A stretch of DNA of 64,000 bases from Symbiodinium kawagutii (lineage: Eukaryota > Sar > Dinophyceae > Suessiales > Symbiodiniaceae). A program made the translations under genes and the position numbers. Positions 48,660 through 58,501 of the stretch are shown in pieces. The stretch is from positions 47,537 to 111,536 of the forward strand of contig VSDK01027146.1 of the NCBI GenBank assembly GCA_009767595.1. The letters are read 5' to 3'. Numbering within the stretch: position 1 is the first letter of the stretch; every line of letters starts with the position of its first letter. The notes under the pieces are model-generated. The model ran no database searches. It was not told where the DNA came from and was given only the letters and a program-made list of their open reading frames with translations.

Positions 48660-48796
48660 CCAGTTGGTGGTTTCAACCCCTAGGACAAAAAAATGCTTGT
48701 CAACCAACCGTTTATTGAAAATTACTGGGGAAAATAAAAAACGCGCCCTTATTAACTATGAACAAGAGACAAAATGTCAATCAAACCACCAACCAG
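48660..48796 (+). repeat. Family B element with a 35-bp insertion
   Basis: CAGTTGGTGGTTTCAACCCC ... CAATCAAACCACCAACCAG; GCGCCCTTATTAACTATGAA interrupts the right half. Confidence 0.88.
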
Positions 48797-50479
48797 TCCA
48801 TATCTTTTGCTGAATCGCCACTTTTTGCTAGCGACTGAGGTTAGTTCAGCCTTCGGCTAGACCGGTAGGCGTAACTAAGCATCATATAACCATCGTTAGC
48901 AATGATATTCCTCATAATTGGTATCCCCTAGAGGCCCTAGAATCTTTCATACTTGTGTAATCATTCACCATCATTTTCCTTTTGTTGGCTGATTTACCAT
49001 GGTGTTGACGAGCAACCAGCTGGTTTACCATGGTTCATCAGCTGGTTTTTGCCATCAAGAACCCAGGATTTCTCCCCTAGAACCTGCTGATTCATGGCTG
49101 TCTGACTGTGGTTCCCACCCCGGCGACAGCCACCAAGCGGCTGAAAAGAGAGGCGTTCGCGGATTTTTCCGAGGGGCGCCCGCCAATGGACATCTGGACG
49201 GGAGAGGCGCCCGCCAGGAGCAATGGTTAAAACCAATGGTTGAGCACTGGTTTTGGCAATTAAAACCATGGTTTGTTATCCAACAATCTTGATAACCAAC
49301 AACCTTGAGAACCAACAATTCACTGGTTTGACAGTTGTTGGTAACAACAACCTTGAATATTCCTATGAGCCACCTGCTTAATCATGTTTGTTAAGAATCA
49401 GACTATTGTACTGGGCATAGTTGACAGTGGTTTCAGTCACCATCATTGTTGTGTGATGCTAGTAGCTAGTAGTGATTGATAATGCTTGCCGTGATTATCA
49501 ATGGCAGTCTATCATGGTTTATGAAATTTGTTGATGGTTGTGGTTTAAAACAATGATGGTCGAAAACAATGATGGTTGATATGGTCAAACAGTCGAAAAT
49601 GCATTAAAAAATGCATACTGAATCATCCTGGGGGGTTGTGATACAGGAACCAACTAACAAAAAGCACTAGCTAGTTTAAAACACACCGGTTCTCAAACCC
49701 CTTGGTGACAACATAGTTGCACCACCAACAATACCTCAACGGTTGCCCCTCTTTGATGACTAAGCTTAATTACCTACTTGATTACTTCCTGTACATAAGT
49801 ATGCAGATGCCCATGTTGTGCCCTGACGTGAGAATGGACATGGACAAATGTACATGTATAGATACATTACGATGCGTCTAAACTTGTATTCTATGTGGGT
49901 TGTACGAAAAGTACACAGCACCCAAGTGGCAACTTTGGCAAAAAATAAAAATGATACATTTGGGGCGGGGAGTTGCAGTGATACCTACTACTCTGCTGTA
50001 CTTCAAGACTGCCATCCCAAAATTGCTCCCTCGAGCTGAAACACAAAATGAAACGCTTTTAGATTTTGTGGGTAAGGTCTGATTTGCAACCGCAAAGAAG
50101 GCTTCCCCCTTAGTGATTCAACTTCGCGCTGTACAGGACGGCTTCAGGATTGAACTTCCACATCAAAGCTGCAACGCGCATAGATCGGGCGGGTTTAATG
50201 TCGTTTCCAATTAGACTCAGTGGCTCCCACAATTGCGAGTTAAGATTCTCCACGTCACAGGAGAGCTTTGCTTTCGCAGTTTTTGGGATTTGGGTTTGAC
50301 CCGAAGGATGTCACTCCGAGAGCAGCCTGCAGTCTACTGCAGTCTTGTCGTTTCAAGTGCTTGGTCTACAAAAACACAAGTGTACAACCCTTCAGGGTTG
50401 GAATTGGTCAATGATACATTTTGGGCATGGCTTTTGTTAGCTTCCCGAAATTTGCTTTGCAACGCGGTTTCAGGCGGTT

Positions 50480-50653
50480 TCAGGTGTAACTTTTCGGTCT
50501 TGCCTGCTGTCGTGGCTGTTGAGGCTGTTGCTGTGCCTTCCCCAACCCTGGTGGAATCGGATGCAGTTGAGGTACGAGGCTCTCATCATGGTCTTCCGTG
50601 GATTCCATGCCCAGGTGCACCGCACCATGGCTGGGGCGCTTCTTCTTGAGATC
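50480..50653 (-). CDS. Candidate minus-strand exon with Gln/Pro-rich end
   Basis: From a possible acceptor CTAAG|GATCTC, 57 codons to a TGA, with segments DLKKKRPSHGAVHLGM and GKAQQQPQQPRQQARP. Composition is protein-like, but there is no recognised domain and phase cannot be tested. It could be the 3' end of the EF-hand gene or an exon of a gene I did not resolve. A GTT/AAC microsatellite lies just upstream of it on the minus strand. Confidence 0.3.
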   Translation of the reverse strand, partial: DLKKKRPSHGAVHLGMESTEDHDESLVPQLHPIPPGLGKAQQQPQQPRQQARPKSYT

Positions 50654-50705
50654 CTTAGTGCCAGCTGGAAATGGAACCAAATGTTGCCCGGAGTTACATA
50701 CCGAA

Positions 50706-50706
50706 G

Positions 50707-50779
<73 letters not shown>

Positions 50780-50860
50780 GTTGTGGTTGTCGTTGTTGTT
50801 GTTGTCGTCGGTGGTGGTGGTGGTGGTGGTGATGGAGGTTCTGTTGTTGGTGTTGTTGTT
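50706..50860. repeat. GTT trinucleotide repeat
   Basis: Long GTT run with GTC, GTG and GGT variants. It yields artefactual poly-Val, poly-Leu, poly-Thr and poly-Gln frames. Confidence 0.95.
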
Positions 50861-52629
50861 GCAATATGGACCTGGATTGCTTTCCGCGGCCTCCCTGACT
50901 GCAAGTTGCTTGCTTTTCTGTCAACTGGATGGCTGAAACTCGCTCGCAGCTTCCCGCCCAAATAGTGAACTCGAACCACAAATACCCAGGGGCGATTGCG
51001 TTTGACTCCAAAAACTGGATCTCATTTGATCGCTGGCTGGCGGCAACTTTAACCAAGATCACATATATACCGATGTACCGAACCACAACTCCATTAGCCA
51101 TGTTTTTTTTGGAGATCTGCGAAGAGCAATGTCAGGTTCCAAAGGGTGCTGGGGAAAGCTCACCACTGAGGTTGTCAATGGTTCTCAAACATTCTTGGAA
51201 AATCCTGGTACCACTGTCTGCAGTCCAGTGCACTGGTTTCTTGCGTACTTCCTGGCATCCAGGTGAGCTGAAACGCTGGTCCCCACAGCTGAAAAATGGC
51301 AGGCTGCCAGACTTGGTTCTGCATGTTGGTCATGGCTGGCCTCTGGACATTGCTATGGTCACTGTGCGTGGTTGTTCGTTATTGGTGCAAAGTGCCACAT
51401 GAAAAGATATCGGTCATCATTGATTTCCACAGTTTTGAGGCACTTCGGATTACTTGCCACTCTGAAAGCTCTCAATGACATTACCATAATTTTACGTAGA
51501 AACAATTGTCAATAATATCTTGTCTGTAGGAACTTACTGTGCCAGAATCGTAATCATGAAAAAACTCTTTACCGTGTTGCTGTTCAACAATAACAGGTTT
51601 TTTACATTTCCATAAAAAATCATTCAGATATGCAAAAGTCCTGTTCCCGACTAACAAAGGGTATCTGAAACAAATCCATCTATGACCTTTTTCGCGCACA
51701 CGCACCACATCCATGAGAACGGGAGAACAAAACCGAGTCAGCTGGGTACCCCGGAAAGTCGCAGGTACACGAGGATTCACAACACTAAGAATGATTGACG
51801 AGCAACTATACTATGATTCAGGAACCATATTATTGATGGTGTTGTTTTTGAGTCACCAACTCAACTATTTACCAACATCAATTCAAAAATATTCAAAACT
51901 ATCATTGGTGAATGATTGATGTTGGTGACTAGACGCCTAAGAAGCACCCATAATAGGCACCAACAATGGACCAAGAACCTGGCGAGTGACACCTGGCCGC
52001 CTGGCACCCAAAACGGTGGAGTGTAATCCCGCTTGGCCACTATGGCTACGAATTCTTCACCCATGGCCTGGGACCTGGGCTTAATGCAACTTCTTATAAA
52101 CACATGTTGCTCCAACCGCTTCAACCTAGCAGCTTGATGTGGCCCATGCCCTTCCTCTTACTTCATATTTTCGAATGTATCCCAAAAAAAGAAAATGGCG
52201 CTTCAATAGCCACGTGCTTGCGGATTTTTCCGTCCAAAATGGTGGATCAAACTGGACAACGTGTCACCGCAACGTGTCAACGCAACGTTTCACCGTGGAC
52301 GGGCGACACCCCGTCCTCTGCAGCTCGCTGCAACACGGGGCCGGCGACCTGGACTGGTGAGTTTGGGATGTTGGCTTTGTAGGGTTTTTACTGCAGTTTT
52401 CTATGGTTAACTACATTGGTTAATACACCCCATATATAGGTTCATATTGGGGATAATATGTTTAACTATGTTGGTTAAAAAATGTTGTTAACTATAAAAG
52501 GTCAATATATTGGTTAGTGATAATTGATAAAAGGAGATATGATTTTATTGTCAACTATGCTTAATATGGGTTAATGATGGTTGATAAAAGGAGAGAATCA
52601 CCAACAATAATGGCTAAACAACATATTTA

Positions 52630-52740
52630 TGGATGTTTCTCACGCTACAGGGAACCCCAAAAGTTATCGTTGGTTTGGTGCTATATGTGAAGAATGAATT
52701 CCATGTTTTCTGGGGTCCCCTTTGACTTGAGAAACACCAA
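52630..52740 (+). repeat. Family A element
   Basis: ATGGATGTTTCTCACGCTAC ... CTTTGACTTGAGAAACACCA, followed directly by an AT microsatellite. Confidence 0.85.
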
Positions 52741-53005
52741 TATATGTATATATATATATAGAAACTATATACTGTATATATATATATATATATAGTAGTT
52801 TTTTGAAATTGGGGTACCTCTACTGCAATCATCTAATGTATGTATGCATGTATGCATGTATGCATGTATGCATGTATGCATGTATGTATGTATGTATGTA
52901 TGTACGTACGTACGTACGTACGTAGGTACGTAGGTATGTATGTATGTATGTATGTATGTATGTATGTATGTATGTATGTATGTATGTATGTATGTATGTA
53001 TATAT
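52741..53005. repeat. AT then ATGC/ATGT/ACGT tetranucleotide tract
   Basis: TATATA runs, then GCATGTAT, GTATGTAT, GTACGTAC and again GTATGTAT: one tetranucleotide array with point changes spreading as sub-blocks. Confidence 0.93.
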
Positions 53006-53127
53006 TGATCATGTATATATAAATGCAACTAGCAATAATGGATAATCATGGGTATTAGCCATCTGGTTGACGATTAATGATGGGGGACAATAACCGCCAA
53101 TTGAGTTGGGGATATACCAACTATATT

Positions 53128-53341
53128 TGGTGGTTTCTCAAGCTATAGGGGACCCTAAAGTGATGAATGGTTTATTACCAATAACGATTAAACAAGTATG
53201 ATTTTGTGGTACATGCTAGAACTGCCTTATATATGGAGGAGGTTTCTTGCAATCATGGCCCCAAAAGCTATGGTTGGCTTATTACTATGAACTAAAAACG
53301 AAGAATGATTTGGAGGCACCCCTATTTTGAGAAACCCCCAT
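53128..53341 (+). repeat. Family A element, two nested copies
   Basis: Left end TGGTGGTTTCTCAAGCTATA, a second left end GGAGGTTTCTTGCAATCATG, and a single right end CCCTATTTTGAGAAACCCCC. Confidence 0.82.
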
Positions 53342-53396
53342 GTATGAATATGTATATGCGGACGATTGCCTACGCGTGTATGTGTCTATGTGTGTT

Positions 53397-53735
53397 GCGT
53401 GTGTTGTGTGTGCGTGTGTGCGTGTGCGGGTGTGCGGGTGTGCGTGTGTGCGTGTGTGTGTGTGCGCGTGTGCGCGTGTGCGCGTGTGCGCGTGTGTGCG
53501 TGTGTGCGTGTGTGCGTGTGTGCGTGTGCGCGTGTGCGCGTGTGGGCGTGTGTGCGTGTGTGCATGTGTGNNNNNNNNNNNNNNNNNNNNNNNNNNNNNN
53601 NNNNNNNNNNNNNNNNNNNNNNNNNNNNNNNNGTGCGTGTGTGCGTGTGTGCGTGTGTGCGTGTGTGCGTGTGTGCGTGTGTGCGTGTGTGTGCGTGTGT
53701 GCGTGTGTGCGTGTGCGTGTGTGTGTGTGTGTCTG
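53397..53735. repeat. GTGTGC repeat with an assembly gap
   Basis: Alternating purine-pyrimidine GTGTGC/GCGTGTGC array; bases 53571-53632 are N. The true length is unknown. Confidence 0.95.
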
Positions 53736-55062
53736 TGTATGCGTGGAATAAAAACAAAACACCGCATCGCAGGGCTAGTTGGTTGAAATAAGGTGTTCAA
53801 AAAAAGAAATAAATGCTACGCGCTACAGGTGTGCATTAACGAGTTGCATTTAGATGCATATGTTTGTACGCATTTACAGTCGCGAGGTATGTTGCATGAG
53901 AAAGCAACATACCTCATACAGGTAATCGTTCAAGACAAAGGGTGTTTGGGTTCAGGTGTATCTGTGTCCGGGGGGCCCCCTAGTCAACAGCGATTGCAAT
54001 GCTGACGACGAAAGGCTCCGGATTGTTATGTAGTTTCCGATCATCATTTCCCCCTCCCTAAAATTGAAGCTCCTGCCAAATCAACAACCACTATTGTAGC
54101 ATCCTATAGCGTGATGATGCGTACTCCTTTTCTACTTGACTCTCCCAGCTCCTTCGCAATCCCCCTCAAGCAGGGTTTCTGCCGGAAGAGTCCGACGTAA
54201 GGGGAGCAAATTGAAGCAGTTGTGAGGCTGCCCCTTGTAATATCCAAACAGCCAAGTCACCAACAAGTTCTCTCTCCATCAACCATCATTACATTCCGTT
54301 CTACCATCATTTATCCATCATTATCATCATTTTATGATATATGATCATCACTGAATCCAAAGCCAAATATATCAACCGATATCAACCACAATTGATGTAT
54401 AACCATCATTGGCAATGGTTGCCGCCCTGATTGGGTGAAAAAATCCACTTCATGGGCCAAGAATTTATCGAACCCAAATCATGAAACCCAAACACAGTGG
54501 ATCATCTTTTCATGATGGGATTGAAATGGGACGACCGCGTTCCATCATCAAAGCAGAAAATGATACAGTTAGGATTAGATGATAGGGATAGTGGGGATAG
54601 AAGCAAAAGTGATGTATACCTACTGTATCATGGGAATGTATAATGATAGGGGTGGGATTACAATCCCAGTTGGGATAGAAGGCAAAATGAAAATAATTAG
54701 TCAGTTTGGATCACAGCCAAACCTCTGTATACAATAATCCGGCAAGCTAACAACCTCGTGTGTACAATAAAGAGCCAAGAGAAGGGTGCTCACGACCTTT
54801 CATTTGAGCCATATCAAACAACCAAAGGAAGTAAATCATGCATTTCTACTGTCTCACTGCGACTAGCTTGCTCTCTTAACCAATCTTTGAACTTCACGCT
54901 AAAGAAGGTGATACTACTTCTTGGAGTTAATCTGATTAAGAATGCGGGACCAATTTCGATCCATCATAGGTTTCACTGAAGAATATGACAAAAAAACAAG
55001 ATGTTAAGGAGCAAAAGAATTGCATAGAATTGCTTTACTTTTTGTGGAATTGCCTTACATAT

Positions 55063-55180
55063 TGCGGTTTCTCGAGCCGGTTTCTCGAGCCATGGGGGAC
55101 CCCCTAGTTATGGATGGCTATTGCTGTAAATGGTGAATATTGGATGGTTTGGGGGGACCCCTGTTTTGAGAACCTCTATG
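55063..55180 (+). repeat. Family A element with doubled left end
   Basis: GGTTTCTCGAGCCGGTTTCT shows a 14-bp tandem duplication of the tip; the right end is CCTGTTTTGAGAACCTC. Confidence 0.85.
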
Positions 55181-55691
55181 TTCTGTTCGTCTATGGCAAA
55201 GGCTCAAACTGGCAACACATCGAGAAGCTAGAGAGAGACGGGTGATCTGATTGCATCAGGAGCACTCCTGCCTGTTGAATGACATAGACATCCCCTCTCC
55301 ATGAAAAGATTAACTGGCTGGTGAATGGTGGTTAAGTATGGTCAATAATGGGGAATTAATAATGGTCAATAAGTAATGCTTAAGAATGGTATGATGTTGG
55401 TCAATCTTGGATTTCTCTGCTGAGATATCATGATAAGCAGTCGCAGTATGCCAACACCAGCAAAGTATCCCTGCTGAATTTGAAATGGTATACAGAGCGG
55501 CTCGATTGCACCCAAGAGAAATGCTTGCTCTCCAATCACACAATCCCCATGCAGTGCAAGGAAATATGTATGCAAGGAACAATAAAGAGAAAGATGCACA
55601 CAGGGGGTTATCGATTACAGTATGTTTCTCAACAAGTACTCTTGACCATCATCATTATATAGTATCAAGAATAAGAAAGAACACTAACTCA

Positions 55692-55823
55692 TCAATCAGT
55701 GTCAAAACCAATCATTGACCACTCCTGTCGTGCTATCCATTTTGCTGCTTCGGCCACGACCCACGGCCGCGGCGCCGCCTCTTTGAGATTCATCATTTTC
55801 TCTCTGGTCTCTTGCAATCGACC
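55692..55823 (-). CDS. Candidate terminal exon of the EF-hand gene
   Basis: From acceptor CCACCAG|GGTCGA, 43 codons to a TGA, beginning GRLQETREKMMNLKEAAPRP. It is charged and helical and in phase 0 with the donor chosen for the 58428-58501 exon. No family motif is visible, so it may be only part of an exon or a chance open frame. Confidence 0.38.
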   Translation of the reverse strand, partial: GRLQETREKMMNLKEAAPRPWVVAEAAKWIARQEWSMIGFDTD

Positions 55824-55904
55824 CTGGTGGCGGTCGAATCTGCTGGGATAGCAGCAGGTGTGATCCCAACCACCTGGTGCAAATGGCAATGGTTCCCATT
55901 ATCC

Positions 55905-56098
55905 ATATGGATGTTTATCAATCTAGGGCCCAAATCATCCCATATTAGTTTCTAAAAGTAATACATCAATCAACCATTTTGGGGGGCCCTCTATTTTGAG
56001 AAACGCTCATTTGGATGTTTCTCAAAGTGGGAAACTCAAAAAATGGTTGGTTTAATAAAGTGGATGATTTGGGGGGTCCCCTATTTTGACAAATAGGT
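55905..56098 (+). repeat. Two adjacent family A elements
   Basis: First copy 55905-56010 (ATGGATGTTTATCAATCTAG ... CTATTTTGAGAAACGCTCAT), second 56011-56098 (TGGATGTTTCTCAAAGTGGG ... CCCCTATTTTGACAAATAG), head to tail with no spacer. Confidence 0.85.
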
Positions 56099-56925
56099 GG
56101 TTGATGGGAGTTGATGAGGCTTGATGGAGCTCATCAGGCAAATGGATGGTTGAGTAAAACGGTCAATGGAGTTGATATTAGTGGTTTAAGGTGGTCAATG
56201 GTGGATAATGGTTCCTATTTCATAGTGAACTGTTGATCAGGTTTGCTTAGTCAAAAAGGGAATATCACGACAAGGATCAATATGGATCAGTGGTTGATAG
56301 TAGTGAATGATCTGATGATCAAAGGTTGATAACGGCCAATGGTTGATGGTGACTGATGATAGACAATTCGTCGCGGTTGACAGTGGATGATGGTTGACAA
56401 TGATGCAGAGCTGATAATTCTCAGTACTTGAAAGTCAATGCTTGTTGGAGTTTGGGTACAATATCTTTAGTAGATGGGTCATTCCATCCTTCACCTAAAC
56501 TACCGTTTCATGTTTGATAGCAAACACTGCGCTTGATAATCTTTAACGGTCGACCAGGCCGATGCTTGACCATGCTGCATGGTCATGCAAACGCGTCAAA
56601 GTGATGGCGCCCAGGGCCTGTCAACTCTGGTTAAGTATGTTAGTTTGCATTTGGATAGCAGGCCCATGGTATGACCCGCATTGCTGACTCTCAATTTATA
56701 ACTGGAGAGTATCACTTTGTCCAAACATGGCCCTTGAATCGTCACATGTCACCGCGGAGCTTCCTGGGCATTCCCAGCTATCCAGTGACCACCTGCGACG
56801 CTGGCGGGGAACCTGCCTCGAAGTACAGACTAACGAGGCGGATCTCTTCTTGTACCTTAGGGGAGGCTCCCCATGCTGCGGATGGCAAAGTGCGATCACG
56901 CACCATTTTGCACCAACCGAACCAA

Positions 56926-57033
56926 CCAACCGAACCAACCAACCGAACCAACCAACCGAACCAACCAACACCAACCAACCAACCAACCAACCAACCAACC
57001 AACCAACCAACCAACCAACCAACCAACCAACCA
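56926..57033. repeat. CCAA tetranucleotide repeat
   Basis: AACCAACCAACCG units pass into a pure CCAA run of about 18 units; frames across it give Pro-Thr-Asn-Gln and Trp-Leu-Val-Gly repeats. Confidence 0.95.
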
Positions 57034-57817
57034 ATGATTTACGAGAAAGTCATGTCAACATAAAAAAAAAATGGAATATCTAGTACAATGTATAGCATAG
57101 CAAAGATATATCAACAACCATGATCATGTTCAGCAATACCACAATTCATGGATTCTGTCGGTGAGAACAAGAGCAATTATTTGTACAAGGGCGTGGTAGA
57201 ATCGGATGGGTGCTGTGATGTTTTGTCTAGCCAGAGGATGTGAATGCAATGGATGACGTTGAAAGTGCCTTGAGGCACAAAGAATTGGTGGATTGGCATT
57301 GAGACCTACAAAGCATACTTCACCACACATTCCAAATGCCACGGAGTAAGAGTTGGTTTTAAAACATGTTGTCATGTAGCGGAGCCAAACTGTTACTTTC
57401 CTTCACGGGTTGCTGTTCTTGGAATAGCGAGGAGAACTGATTAATGAGTACCCATCCAAATGATCATGTTTTTGTTCAGCAAGGGGATAGAGTAGCGCAA
57501 CATTAAGAGTAGCGCAACATTACATAAAGATAGCAATGCTGCAAGGGGTGATGGCTAGACTACGAAATTGGAAAAAAAACAGTGCAGCGCTATAACTCCA
57601 CAATACCACACCCTTGGAGAATAATGGAGAAAAATGCGACCATTGAAAGGTCTGCATGTCATCGAAAATGCCTTCATCGCACTGCAATGATTAAGAGCAA
57701 AATTCCACCCCACCTGGACCAGCACATCCTTGGATGTTTTAAAACCCAAACTGCGACGATTGGCCGATGATGTTAGGAGGCGAGTAGTTCCCAGGAAGTC
57801 AGGAAATCCTAGGCCAC

Positions 57818-57910
57818 ATGGGTGTTTCGCGGAATAGGGATGCAGATACCCTCAAATCACCCAACAAGATTCATCATTTCTGTCAATGAACGAACCATTT
57901 TTTTAGGGAC
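57818..57910 (+). repeat. Family A element, right end decayed
   Basis: ATGGGTGTTTCGCGGAATAG, then CTCAAATCACCCAACAAGAT and ACGAACCATTTTTTTAGGGA. Confidence 0.7.
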
Positions 57911-58039
57911 TGATGTCAGGCACCTGCAGAGTTATCCGATTCGCAGGCTGGCAGGCACTTCACCACTTGGGAGCAGGGATTAGAAAGCCCAGCCCTCATG
58001 ACTGTGAAGTTGACAATTCATTACGCCCATGATCAGGCA

Positions 58040-58410
58040 CTAACCACCATCATCCGTCATTGACCATCAGTACCAACCCAGCAACCAATATCATGAAGAA
58101 CCATCATTCTCAACCCATTAACCATTATTAACCATTATCGCCAACCCATTTACCAATATGATTGACCATCGCTAGTCATCAATAATCATCATTATCAACC
58201 CATAATTTGGCCCATAATCAACCATTAACCATCATCAATCCAGAATCAACCACTATTAATCACTACTCATCCACCGTTAACCATCATTAACCACTACTTA
58301 CCATCAAATCATCATCAACCATCAAAAACCATCAACAATCATCATCGATCCTCATTAATCACAATCAACCCATAATCAGTATACACCATCAACCATCATT
58401 CGCTATCATG
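58040..58410. repeat. Degenerate ACCATCATTAACC tract
   Basis: Consists almost wholly of CCATCATTAACCA, CATCATCAACCA and AACCCATAATCA words in one strand sense, directly downstream of the 58428-58501 exon. Confidence 0.75.
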
Positions 58411-58427
58411 AACCATGGCGCACCAAC

Positions 58428-58501
58428 CGCTGAAAGCTCCTCGGGTTTTTCATAGACTCCCATCCACTGTATCGCGGTATTGAGATGGATCTCCATCACG
58501 G
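58428..58501 (-). CDS. EF-hand gene exon, MEIHLNTAIQ
   Basis: Encodes AVMEIHLNTAIQWMGVYEKP followed by EELSA, in phase with the previous exon (G+CC gives Ala). Acceptor GTGCAG|CCGTG. The 3' edge at TCAGCG|GTTGGT is a choice among several possible donors. Confidence 0.6.

Larger units (their letters stand above)
42065..55691. other. Unresolved stretch between the two genes
   Basis: It should contain the missing 5' exons of threonine synthase and the 3' end of the EF-hand gene, but apart from the candidate at 50480-50653 I could not place an exon with both motif and phase support. GC-rich islands open in several frames lie at about 42500-42790, 42900-43150, 44860-44930, 49090-49240 and 52250-52355. 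The rest is family A, B and C elements and simple repeats. Confidence 0.6.

Noticed and set aside
49000..49292. GC-rich island open in all frames, for instance plus-strand KRLKREAFADFSEGRPPMDI
   Set aside because: Strand cannot be decided and no motif or splice phase supports any one reading.
50929..51402. 157-codon plus-strand open frame
   Set aside because: Longest non-repeat frame in the window, but no domain or motif is recognisable, it is on the opposite strand to both genes, and introns here contain many frames of 80-140 codons by chance.
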